A DNA stretch of 64,000 nt from assembly GCF_937921625.1 (NCBI RefSeq), contig NZ_CAKZTI010000054.1:48301-112300 (forward strand), read 5' to 3'. The stretch is from an uncultured Campylobacter sp. (lineage in GTDB: Bacteria > Campylobacterota > Campylobacteria > Campylobacterales > Campylobacteraceae). Shown here piece after piece: positions 18,737 through 26,930 of the stretch (position 1 is its first letter; every line of letters starts with the position of its first letter). The translations under genes and the position numbers were made by a program. The notes below the pieces were generated by a model. The model was not told the origin of the DNA and searched no databases. It was given only the letters and a program-made list of their open reading frames with translations.

Positions 18737-19035
18737 ATGAAAAATTTGATAAACCTAACTAGCGGCGACTGCTTAAATTTGCGCGTGCAGGACAAAATTT
18801 TAATCAGCGAGAGCGTCAAAAACGGCAAAACTAGGCAGACGCAAAAGGAGTTTGCAAGTGCTGGCGAGGCGCAAAAAGCCTGCGAAAAAAGGAGTGGGAG
18901 AGCCTGAAAAAAGGCTACGTCCTGCAAAACAGCGACGCGAAAGCGAGCGAGGCGAGTTTGCACGTCTATATCGGCGGCGGATACACGGGCGCGCTAGCTA
19001 AGATAGATATCAATTTAAAGTCTCAAATGCTTTAA
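18737..19035 (+). pseudogene. Frameshifted remnant of a WGR-like protein
   Basis: AGGAGCGAAA and ATG 18737 open a frame (MKNLINLTSGDCLNLR) that stops after 56 codons. One missing base in the six-A run 18885-18890 restores continuity to EWESLKKGYVLQNSD, then GGGYTGALAKIDI, ending at 19035. The KEFxSxxEAQKAxEK...KKGYV pattern resembles a WGR domain at the N-terminus of a longer protein; only about 100 codons remain before the next gene fragment. Confidence 0.55.
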
Positions 19036-19044
19036 CTTTGGTTT

Positions 19045-19263
19045 ATGGTTTTTATCACACATTTTGGCGTATTTTACAGCTTTACGCATACTAGCGACGT
19101 GGCGATCGGCTCGTCGATACTCTTTTTGATGCCGGGCGTTTTTCTCATAAACTTGGTCTTTGATATCCTAAACGACAATACACTTGTGGGCATCAGCAGA
19201 GCCGTGAGCACGGGCATCCTGATACTTTGCATCGCGGGGCGCCTATATCACGCTCTCGCTTAG
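19045..19263 (+). pseudogene. 3' remnant of a ThrE/YjjP-type exporter gene
   Basis: 72 codons matching only the C-terminal two or three helices of the threonine/serine exporter family (LMPGVFLINLVFDILNDNTLVGISRAVSTG). The conserved PGVxxINxxxDxLNxxTLxGxxR pattern is clear, but about 180 N-terminal residues are missing and the fragment abuts the WGR-like remnant, so a deletion joined two genes. Confidence 0.65.
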
Positions 19264-19280
19264 CAGCGCGGAGATTTTAC

Positions 19281-19751
19281 ATGTTTGAGATTTTGACCGC
19301 GACTCTCATAGACGGCGCTTTTGCCGCGGTGGCTGGGCTTGGCTTTGCCTACGCTAGCTCGCCGCCAAAAAGGACTCTCGCATTTTGCGCGCTTATTGCG
19401 GCATTTGCGCACACTAGCCGCTTTTGGATCATGCAGATGGGATTTTTAACATCAGCATCGCTACTCTCATAGTATCATTTTTAAGCGGGATTTTAGGTAT
19501 GCTCTTTGCCAAGCGCCTAAAAGTACCGGCCGAGATCATAGCGTTTTTGGTGCTTTTGCCGATAGTGCTCGGAGTTTACGCGTATAAGGGCATTTTGACG
19601 CTGTTTTTTGTTTCTAAACGAGCCTGATATCGCTAAGAAAAACGAATACTTAATCATATTTTTCGATAACGCGATCACAACCACGACGGTCTCGCTAGCT
19701 CTAGGCGTGGGCGTTTCAGTGGTGCTGATTTCATTTTACGATCAGTCTTGA
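19281..19751 (+). pseudogene. Frameshifted YjjB-type (ThrE_2) exporter subunit
   Basis: Read across two compensating shifts this is a 156-residue YjjB-type protein: MFEILTATLIDGAFAAVAGL, then SIATLIVSFLSGILGMLFAKRLKVP, then NEPDIAKKNEYLIIFFDNAI. One base is missing in the T run at 19443-19447 and one is extra at the A run 19616-19618. In other bacteria YjjP and YjjB form one split exporter, which fits the preceding fragment. Real decay or homopolymer assembly error are both possible. Confidence 0.65.
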
Positions 19752-19848
19752 TGATAACTAGAGGGGCGAAATTATAGAAAAGCAATAAAGCCTTGTATTT
19801 TTATTCCTAAGATATTTTGTATAAAGAAGTTATTTATATAAAATAATC

Positions 19849-19854
19849 TATAAT
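19849..19854 (+). promoter_or_regulatory. -10 element of the DUF262-ATPase cassette
   Basis: TATAAT lies 46 bases before ATG 19901 within an AT-rich leader; AAAAGG is nine bases before the start. The cassette therefore has its own promoter. Confidence 0.6.
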
Positions 19855-19900
19855 ACGAAATAGCATATAACAACATGTCTAGGAAATAAAAGGTAAAAAT

Positions 19901-21538
19901 ATGAGTTTATCATTATCAGCAGAGCAAAAAAACTTAAGAAGTATTTTTGACATTCAGCAGCAGTATGTAATACCTTCCTATCAGAGGGGATACTCTTGGG
20001 AGTATGACGAATGTTATCAAATGTATAATGATATCATGGATGCCCACCATGAAAATCAAGAGTATTTTATTGGAAATCTAGTTATTGCAAAAAGCGACGA
20101 AAATAAGGATAGATTAGAAGTTGTAGATGGGCAACAAAGGCTTACTACATTGCTTCTGTTTTTTAAGGTCTTGTACATATACCAACCAAAGTTACAGAAA
20201 TTACATGACTGCTATATAAGAAAGGATATATACAGTGATCGTGAAGATATTAGAATAAGATCCGAAGTTTTTGAAGTAAATGATGAAAGAAATCTTGCAT
20301 TAGTATTGCACTACGATAGAAATGATTTTAATAACAAAATTAAAGAGTTTTTGGATTCAAAAGGGGGATTTTTGGTTCATAAAATCATGAATATATTTGA
20401 GAGAAATGCTTTATTTTTTTATCACTGGATTGAATATTATATAAATAACGGAGGGGATTTAGATGCCTTTATTAGATTTCTGTTTGAGAGTGTATATCTG
20501 CTTCCTATAGAATTAAATGGAAAAAATTTTGAAGAAGCCAATAACAAAGCGCTAAAGATATTCGAAACTCTTAATAATCGCGGTAAAAGTTTGAATGATG
20601 CAGACATATTTAAGGGGAAATTATATGAAAAAGCGAGAAAGATCAATGAAGCAAAAGCCTTCATTGATCAATGGAAAGACCTAAGAAGTCGTTGTGAGAT
20701 TAGTGGTACAAAAATAGATGACTTGTTTAGATATTATTCTCATATAATAAGAGGCAGGGAAAACAAAACGACTTCCGAAATAAATATTAGGGATTTTTTT
20801 ATTGAGGAAAAATATTCGCCATTTAAAACGAAGAATTATGATGAAGTTTTACAAGAGCTATTCGATATCATAGAGGTTGTAGAATTTATAAATAAAGAGA
20901 AAAACGGAGAAACCGAATTGGCTAAATGGTTACAGCTATTGGAAATTTATACAAATCAGTTTCCTAAAATAGCATTGGTAGTATATTTGTATGTTAAAAA
21001 TATTAATACACAAAATACTATCGAAACAGTTAAATTTTTAAAAAAACTTATAAGATTGGTATATTTTAATGGCTCTACTAGTGTCATTAAATTTAAAATA
21101 TTTAACATAATAAGAGATATTAGTATTGATAGAGACATTGATGATTTCATTGAGAAAAATATACCCATTGAGCGTTTTGATTATTTGGGACTTCTTAAAA
21201 ACGGATATGCGCTTTTGGCGTTTTATTTAATAGAGGATAAGGCTTTGAAGCAAACTAGTTTTGATAAAATTATTAATTATAAGGATAAAAAGTATCTTGT
21301 AGATTGGAGTGATGAACAAATATCTGATGTTGTAGATATGCTTGGTAATATAATTGTTTTAGATATAAGCAAGAAAAATATCACTATAGATAAAAAGAAG
21401 GATTATTTAAAAAAATCAAATATAGAAGAAGTGAGGTCAATAGCTGATGACATGGATAATATATCGTATGAAAAACTAAAAAAAAGAGACATTGAATTAA
21501 AAGAGAGGCTTATTAAATTTTTTAAAGGTGAGATATGA
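19901..21538 (+). CDS. DUF262 protein with degenerate DUF1524-like C-terminus
   Basis: 545-residue cytoplasmic protein. The N-terminal DUF262 (ParB/Srx-like, GmrS-type) domain has IPSYQRGYSW (24-33), YFIGNLVI and the signature DGQQRLTT (76-83); FETLNNRGKSLND (221-233) is the next conserved block. The C-terminal 100 residues follow the DUF1524 order (MLGNIIVL...KKN...KKKDYLKKSN...R...L), but the HNH position usually read as EHIxP is DKIIN (455-459), so the nuclease His is missing. DUF262-DUF1524 proteins (GmrSD, BrxU, SspE) are DNA-modification-dependent anti-phage enzymes. DNA is far more AT-rich than its neighbours, a sign of transfer. It overlaps the ATPase gene by ATGA. Confidence 0.85.
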   Translation: MSLSLSAEQKNLRSIFDIQQQYVIPSYQRGYSWEYDECYQMYNDIMDAHHENQEYFIGNLVIAKSDENKDRLEVVDGQQRLTTLLLFFKVLYIYQPKLQKLHDCYIRKDIYSDREDIRIRSEVFEVNDERNLALVLHYDRNDFNNKIKEFLDSKGGFLVHKIMNIFERNALFFYHWIEYYINNGGDLDAFIRFLFESVYLLPIELNGKNFEEANNKALKIFETLNNRGKSLNDADIFKGKLYEKARKINEAKAFIDQWKDLRSRCEISGTKIDDLFRYYSHIIRGRENKTTSEINIRDFFIEEKYSPFKTKNYDEVLQELFDIIEVVEFINKEKNGETELAKWLQLLEIYTNQFPKIALVVYLYVKNINTQNTIETVKFLKKLIRLVYFNGSTSVIKFKIFNIIRDISIDRDIDDFIEKNIPIERFDYLGLLKNGYALLAFYLIEDKALKQTSFDKIINYKDKKYLVDWSDEQISDVVDMLGNIIVLDISKKNITIDKKKDYLKKSNIEEVRSIADDMDNISYEKLKKRDIELKERLIKFFKGEI

Positions 21539-22938
21539 TTAAAACAATAAAAATCAATAATTTCTTAGCTCATGAAGATTTAGCGGAAATAAACTTAGAA
21601 AATGGAGATAATTTTTTGCTTTATGGAAACAATGGGGCAGGCAAGAGTTCTATATATGAAGCATTAAAATTATGTTTTTTTTGGGAACGGTTAGTGAATG
21701 AATTTGTACCGTCTGATATCAAAACCAATGAGGATCGCGAACAGGCAGTAAATGATTTTTATATGAGCTACAACAAAAAAGAGGCTAAAGAGAATTTTGA
21801 GATTAAGATAAATAACGTCCCTTTTAAAGATTTTAATAGTAGAAATTGTAGTAGCTATATGGCGGATATAAATTTGATAATGGTTGATAAAAGTTTTAAA
21901 TTAGAAGATATAATCAAAAAAACTTATCTTTGTGATTGTAAACTTGATAAGGTAATTTTAAAGATTGATGATATTCAAGAAAAATCAAATGATTTTTTGG
22001 AGTATTGTAGAGAAGATATAAAATTAGAAATAGATCAAAAGGATGACTATTATATTAAAGTGGCAAATTCAAAACGAGGTATTGAATATACTAAAGAAAT
22101 AAGGAGATATTTTAACGAAGGAAAGGTTAATCTAATTATATTCTCTATTTTATTTGCAATTATTGAAATTTTTAAATCTAAAGAAAGCAAAAATGTATTA
22201 ATCTTAGATGATTTTGTGACTAGTCTTGATAATACAAATAGAGCATTTATTATAAAGTATATTTTAGATTATTTTATAGATTTTCAAATAATAATTTTTA
22301 CGCACAATATATATTTTTATAATCTAATTATAGCTATTATCGATATAAAACGGGAAAGCCATGAATATTCAGTAAAGTGGCAATTTGCAAACCTGTATGA
22401 GATTGGAAATAGTGCTAGAATATATAATAACTCACAATATAAATCAGTTGAGAAAATAAGAAAGTATTATTCTGAACAAGCTAAAGGATCAGAACCACAA
22501 TTTAAGATTATAGGGAATTTGATTAGACAAAAATTTGAAAGAATGGTATATGAATTATCAAAAATTGTGATGATTGGTGGTGTTGAAGATAGTAAAAATA
22601 TTATTCATTCGATATGTGGTCAGCAATCAATATATATGAAGAAAGTTGATAAAAAGATTAAACTTGCCAATGATTTAATAACCGAGATTGACGAATTAAA
22701 TTCTATTGAAGAGATAAAGAGTAAAATTAAAGAATATCGTTTGGATATTTCTGATGAAATAAAAAATGTACTGTTAAATTTGGACATATATAAAAAAGTT
22801 ATCATGAATCCGCTTTCCCATGCGCCCCAGTTGGACGATAGCCATAATTGGTATGAAAAGGAAATAGAAGATGCGCTGGTTTTGCTAGAAAAATTGGAAT
22901 TAAATATTAATGGTTTAAAGAAAGGTATAGTTAATTAG
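21535..22938 (+). CDS. RecF/SMC-like ABC ATPase partner of DUF262
   Basis: 467-residue ATPase. Walker A GNNGAGKSS (31-39), Walker B VLILDD (221-226), D-loop SLD (230-232) and switch His in IFTHN (254-258) are intact; the signature region (YFNEGKVNL, about 192-200) departs from LSGGQ. The segment between the Walker motifs is short, so there is no long coiled-coil as in SMC or Rad50. The C-terminal 170 residues are helical with NPLSHA (425-430), a motif I know from helical tails of other defence-linked ATPases but cannot assign. The ATGA overlap with the DUF262 gene implies a complex. Same AT-rich composition; no toxin or nuclease domain is visible. Confidence 0.85.
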   Translation: MIKTIKINNFLAHEDLAEINLENGDNFLLYGNNGAGKSSIYEALKLCFFWERLVNEFVPSDIKTNEDREQAVNDFYMSYNKKEAKENFEIKINNVPFKDFNSRNCSSYMADINLIMVDKSFKLEDIIKKTYLCDCKLDKVILKIDDIQEKSNDFLEYCREDIKLEIDQKDDYYIKVANSKRGIEYTKEIRRYFNEGKVNLIIFSILFAIIEIFKSKESKNVLILDDFVTSLDNTNRAFIIKYILDYFIDFQIIIFTHNIYFYNLIIAIIDIKRESHEYSVKWQFANLYEIGNSARIYNNSQYKSVEKIRKYYSEQAKGSEPQFKIIGNLIRQKFERMVYELSKIVMIGGVEDSKNIIHSICGQQSIYMKKVDKKIKLANDLITEIDELNSIEEIKSKIKEYRLDISDEIKNVLLNLDIYKKVIMNPLSHAPQLDDSHNWYEKEIEDALVLLEKLELNINGLKKGIVN

Positions 22939-22948
22939 TATTTGTAAC

Positions 22949-23200
22949 ATGAAAATACGAATCTACTACGAGGATACCGACGCAGGCAGCATAGTCATCG
23001 CGCAAACCTATATAAAATTTCACAAGCAAACACTTAGATAGATGTTTTTGATTCAAAACCCAAGCTTTTTGTAAAGACGGGCATTTTGTCGCGAGCAAGA
23101 TTTGGGCTAAATTTAAAAAGCCCAGCCGTCTTGGACGACATACTAATAGCTGAGCTAAAAAAGATGTCTGCAACATTAACTTATCAAATTTACGAATGCT
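22949..23200 (+). pseudogene. YbgC/FadM-type thioesterase remnant
   Basis: Starts as MKIRIYYEDTDAGSIV, the hot-dog thioesterase N-terminus with the active-site Asp, stops after about 31 codons, resumes as DGHFVASKIWAKFKKPSRLG and, after a shift, as LDDILIAELKKMSATLTYQIYE, all in family order. About half of the gene is missing. It returns to host-like base composition directly after the AT-rich cassette. Confidence 0.65.
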
Positions 23201-23202
23201 CT

Positions 23203-23994
23203 CTATTTTCTACCCGCCAGAAGCTTTGAGCTGCCTAGCATCAGCCATTTGGCTTCGCGCGAGCCCATAAAAAGCCCCTGCGTCGTGTCTATTAGCTCGA
23301 GCTGCTCATAGCCCTGCTCTTTAAGTCGTGCGATGAAAGCGTCCATGTCGCCGTAGTTTCCGCGCGAAAAAAGATCATGGATTGCGAAGCTGCCGCCCTT
23401 TTTAAGCACGCGGAGCGTCTCTAAAAGCAGCTCCTGGCGGTCCTTGCGCATGATGTTGTGATATACGTAGTTGCTTGTAACCGCATCGAAGCTGCCGTCC
23501 TCAAAGGGCAGCTGCGTGGCGTCGGCTTGCTCAAAGCTAGTGTTTTGCACCCCTTCGGCGCGCGCGTTGGATTCGCACAGCTGCTTGTTAAAAGACGCGT
23601 ACTCAAAGCCCCAGCGATCGACGCCTAGCACCGATGCCTGCGGGTTGCGCTTAGCGACGGCGATCGTTAGCGCGCCGCTGCCGCAGCCTACGTCTAGCCC
23701 CCGCCCGCCCTCGGGCAGATCCACGTATTTCGCCGTGCCCTCTACGATCGCGCGAGAAAGTTGGCGCTTGCCGCCGTAATCAAACGCGCGGTACCACACG
23801 ACGCAGTAGATCGTAAAGCCGATCAAAACCAGCGCCGCGGCGCCGAAAAGCCCAGCAAGAAACCACCTCAGCACGCCGCCAACAAAAGCGCCGCAAACGC
23901 CGAAAATCAAAAATAAAACTAGCGCTACGCCCGCACCCGCGGCAAAGCCCGCGATCATGCCCTTAGGCACCCAGTTTTTATAGTCCGGTTTCAT
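23203..23994 (-). CDS. Membrane-anchored class I methyltransferase
   Basis: 263 residues: two hydrophobic helices (about 12-35 and 42-66), then a SAM-methyltransferase domain with motif I GLDVGCGSGALTIA, acidic loop VLGVDRWG, motif II QADATQLPFEDGSFDAV and motif III LRVLKKGGSFAIHD. The UbiE/methyltransferase-11 pattern suggests a small-molecule or lipid substrate at the membrane; unknown. AAGGAG lies six bases before ATG 23994. Single gene; convergent with the thioesterase remnant. Confidence 0.8.
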   Translation of the reverse strand: MKPDYKNWVPKGMIAGFAAGAGVALVLFLIFGVCGAFVGGVLRWFLAGLFGAAALVLIGFTIYCVVWYRAFDYGGKRQLSRAIVEGTAKYVDLPEGGRGLDVGCGSGALTIAVAKRNPQASVLGVDRWGFEYASFNKQLCESNARAEGVQNTSFEQADATQLPFEDGSFDAVTSNYVYHNIMRKDRQELLLETLRVLKKGGSFAIHDLFSRGNYGDMDAFIARLKEQGYEQLELIDTTQGLFMGSREAKWLMLGSSKLLAGRK

Positions 23995-24113
23995 CTTCGC
24001 TCCTTTTATTAAATTTAATCCCGCGGCGGCAAAGCGCGCTGCGGCGAAATTTTAAATTCCGCCCATAAATTTTAAATTTCGCAGCTCAAACCTCGCTTAA
24101 ATTTAAACGCACG

Positions 24114-26186
24114 CTAATAGGTGTATTTAAACTCCGCGTAATAGTTGCGCCCTGGAGCGGGAGTATAGATGTCCGAGCGTAAATTTTGGTTGTAATTATA
24201 CTCCTCGTCAAAGACGTTTTTGACTCCGGCGCTTATCAAAAATCCGCTTGCGAAGCGGTACGCAGCGCCCAGATCTACGATCGTGCGCGAGTCGATTCTA
24301 TCGTGGTTGCCGTCGTGCGATGATGAGAAATATTTAAAATCGCTCATCAGCGTTAAATTTCTAATCGGCTCGTAATCGAGCCCCAAAACGAACTTCGAGC
24401 GCTCCACCAGCGGAACCTGCTTGCCTTTATTCGCGCCGGACTGGATCTTGGCGTCCACGTATGAAAAGGTCTCGCTGAGCTTTAAATTTGAAAGCAGACT
24501 TTGCTCCGCATACAGCTCCACGCCCTTGCGGCGCGTCTCGTCGATATTTATAAAATGCCAACCGTCGGTGATTGAGCTGCCCAGAGTTTCGTTTACGATC
24601 TCGTTTTTTGTATCGGTCCAAAAGATCGTAGCGCTTACGTATTGCCCGTAGATTAGATCCTTCATGCCGATCTCATAGGTTTTAAAGGTTTCGGATTTGA
24701 GGTTATTAAGCACATAAGGGCCGTTACGACCGAGCTTGTCGATAAGCTGATTAGGGGCCGGCGAGATATAGCCGCGCTCAAATTTAAAATATAGATTGCC
24801 ATCCTTGGAATAATTAAAATTCGGCGTGATCTCAAAAGCGTAGTTGTTTTTATCATCCGTTACGTGTGTGCTTTCTTGTGTGTGAAAGATGCGCCCCATC
24901 CTACGCACCGTCGTAGAGACCTCGCGATCTACTTTGTATTCGGCGCGCTCAAACCGACCGCCCGCACTAAGCGAAAACAGATCGGTGAAATTGTGCTTTT
25001 CTAAGGCATAAACCGAGTGCGTCTGTTTTTGCATATCAAAGATCGTAAGCTGCGAACGACTAACCATAGGATTTATTACAGTATTAAAATCGATCCTACG
25101 AAAGCCCTTGTTTTTGAGATAATCATATCCCGCTATGAACTCGCCGCTGTCGTAGTCGAGCTTGCCTTTTAAATTTGCCCCCTCTTTGCGGTCTTTCATC
25201 ACAAATCCCTGCTGTATGCTCCTGATATCTTGATAATAAGGATGCAGATTCATCTCTATCCGATCACCGAATTTTACCGCGTAGCTTAGATCAAAATTTG
25301 ATCGCGTGCTTTTGGTAAAGGTCCTCTCGCCTCCCTGCTGGCGGCGATCCGCTTTAAGCTCGGCAAGACCCAGAGTAGGCACGGAATAGGTTCTAGCTTG
25401 ATAAAAGCTCGGATCAAAAGAGATGCTTTGATCGTCCGAAATTTTATAATGTATCCCGAGCGAGCCGTAGTAGCCGGTATTTTTCTCGCCCTTGCGGTAT
25501 CCGCGCTGCTTAAAGCCCTTAACGGCGGTTTTTAGAAACAGATTATCGCTCACGCCTCCGCCAAGCCCTAAATTTAGATCATTGTAATTATACGACGCGA
25601 TCTTGGTCGAGATATTGGCGTACGGGTATCTGGCGCCCTTTTTCGTAATGATATTTATCACGCCGCCGCTGGTGCCGCTGCCGTAAAGCACGCTACCGCC
25701 GCCGGGGATGATCTCCACGCGCTCAATATCTTCGATCGGAACTAAATCGATCGGAATGCTCGTCGGCGTCGTGTCGATCATATTGAGCGCGACTCCGTTA
25801 AGAAGGACCTTGACGGAGGTATTTGCCTTCTGTCCCTGCCCGCGCAGATCGACAGTATCGCCGTGAAAGCTAACCCCCGGCGCCTTTTCTAAAATTTCGC
25901 GCAGATCGCGGTAACCGCGGTTTTCCATATCCTCCGCGGTGGTGACCGAGACGTTGCGAACCTCGTTTTTAAGCATATCTTCAAAGCCCGTTGCGGTAAC
26001 TACGATGGTACCCAGCTTCGTGGCGTTCGCGCCGGAAGCGTTTTTAGGAGCTGCGGAATTTACCGCTTGCGCGCTAGGCACGCCGATATTTGCGGACGTA
26101 GCGTTGTTTTCGGCTCCGTTTAGTTGTAAGGTGGCGCACAAACTTAGCGCGATCGCGGCATTTGAAAGATAAAATTTCTTAAACAT
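24114..26186 (-). CDS. TonB-dependent outer-membrane receptor
   Basis: 690-residue receptor with signal peptide (about 1-24), TonB box-like GTIVVTATG (58-66), plug domain with LREILEKAPGVSF, DLRGQG and IERVEIIPGGGSVLYGSGTSGGVINIITKKG-type motifs, then a 22-strand barrel ending in the aromatic FKYTY. It imports a chelated nutrient, probably an iron siderophore or haem. AGGGGAGAG precedes the start. An AT-rich element 50-85 bp upstream is shared with the second receptor gene at 32578. Confidence 0.88.
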   Translation of the reverse strand: MFKKFYLSNAAIALSLCATLQLNGAENNATSANIGVPSAQAVNSAAPKNASGANATKLGTIVVTATGFEDMLKNEVRNVSVTTAEDMENRGYRDLREILEKAPGVSFHGDTVDLRGQGQKANTSVKVLLNGVALNMIDTTPTSIPIDLVPIEDIERVEIIPGGGSVLYGSGTSGGVINIITKKGARYPYANISTKIASYNYNDLNLGLGGGVSDNLFLKTAVKGFKQRGYRKGEKNTGYYGSLGIHYKISDDQSISFDPSFYQARTYSVPTLGLAELKADRRQQGGERTFTKSTRSNFDLSYAVKFGDRIEMNLHPYYQDIRSIQQGFVMKDRKEGANLKGKLDYDSGEFIAGYDYLKNKGFRRIDFNTVINPMVSRSQLTIFDMQKQTHSVYALEKHNFTDLFSLSAGGRFERAEYKVDREVSTTVRRMGRIFHTQESTHVTDDKNNYAFEITPNFNYSKDGNLYFKFERGYISPAPNQLIDKLGRNGPYVLNNLKSETFKTYEIGMKDLIYGQYVSATIFWTDTKNEIVNETLGSSITDGWHFINIDETRRKGVELYAEQSLLSNLKLSETFSYVDAKIQSGANKGKQVPLVERSKFVLGLDYEPIRNLTLMSDFKYFSSSHDGNHDRIDSRTIVDLGAAYRFASGFLISAGVKNVFDEEYNYNQNLRSDIYTPAPGRNYYAEFKYTY

Positions 26187-26234
26187 TACTCTCCCCTATT
26201 CAAAATTAGGATTTTGCGAATGATTTGCAAATGC

Positions 26235-26271
26235 TATATTATAATTTCTCTTGATTAAATAATAATAAATT
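26235..26271 (-). promoter_or_regulatory. AT-rich element shared with the second receptor gene, candidate Fur site
   Basis: On the minus strand the block TTTATTATTATTTAA is followed by GAGAAATTATAATAT. The promoter of the receptor at 32578 has the same first block and GAGGAATTGTAAGAT. Conservation between two unrelated spacers suggests a common operator, possibly Fur, plus a -10 box (TATAAT is included here). Confidence 0.5.
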
Positions 26272-26441
26272 TCAAAGATTAAAGATAGATTTTTAAAAAT
26301 TTTGGCGGAAATTGGATGAAATTTTGATCTTGAGCATTTTACGTGGCGCGGTAAAATGTCGGTTTTAAATTTAGCTTCTTTAGCGACGTTTGTTTTTAAA
26401 ACGGTAAATTTGCGAAGCGAATCTAGCCGGAATTTTAAAAT

Positions 26442-26930
26442 TTAGACCTTACACCCGCCTGCTTTACCAAATTTTGCCTCGATCAAAAGCACCAAGATGA
26501 AGAAAATTTTTTCGTCGTTAAACTTCGCAAGCTCGCGCAGGCCTTGATCTGCGCTTACAAGCTTGATGCCGTTTGATTTCAAAATCTCAGCGAGCTCGTC
26601 CGGCTCAAAGCCCATTTTATTAGCGATTTCTCTGATATTATAGCGCTCGATCGCGCCGATTATGCGATCCATATTACAAAAGCCGGGATTTTTGCGGCTC
26701 AAAACCACGTCCAAAAACTCGCTCCAGAGCTTTACGAGCTTCTTTCGCCTTGTGATTATATGCAAGATCGCGACGCAAAGCAGGCCAAATCCCGCGATCT
26801 TATGCAGGCTCATCCATGCTTCGTCGTATTCGCCGCGCGCAAAGTAGGCGCCCGAAAAGCCTAAAATGCAAAGCGCGCAGCCTAGCAACACGATGAGCGC
26901 AAATTTATAAACAATCCCCGCTTTAAGCAT
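26442..26930 (-). CDS. DUF4405-like cytochrome b-type membrane protein
   Basis: 162 residues: two N-terminal helices (about 8-28 and 41-60) with His in SLHKIAGFG and in ILHIITRRKK, resembling haem-ligating helices of DUF4405/cytochrome b561-like proteins, then a cytoplasmic helical domain of about 90 residues (IREIANKMGFEPDELAEILKSNGI) that looks like a helix-turn-helix fold. The fusion is unusual and the role unknown; proximity to iron receptors suggests haem or redox. AAGGAG precedes ATG 26930. Confidence 0.65.
   Translation of the reverse strand: MLKAGIVYKFALIVLLGCALCILGFSGAYFARGEYDEAWMSLHKIAGFGLLCVAILHIITRRKKLVKLWSEFLDVVLSRKNPGFCNMDRIIGAIERYNIREIANKMGFEPDELAEILKSNGIKLVSADQGLRELAKFNDEKIFFILVLLIEAKFGKAGGCKV

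Noticed and set aside
18861..18963. Programmed or phase-variable frameshift at the A run
   Set aside because: The run is only six A and the downstream frame lacks most of its protein, so a switch would not restore a functional product.
19752..22948. Attachment sites or integrase at the ends of the DUF262 cassette
   Set aside because: No terminal repeat, tRNA end or recombinase frame seen.
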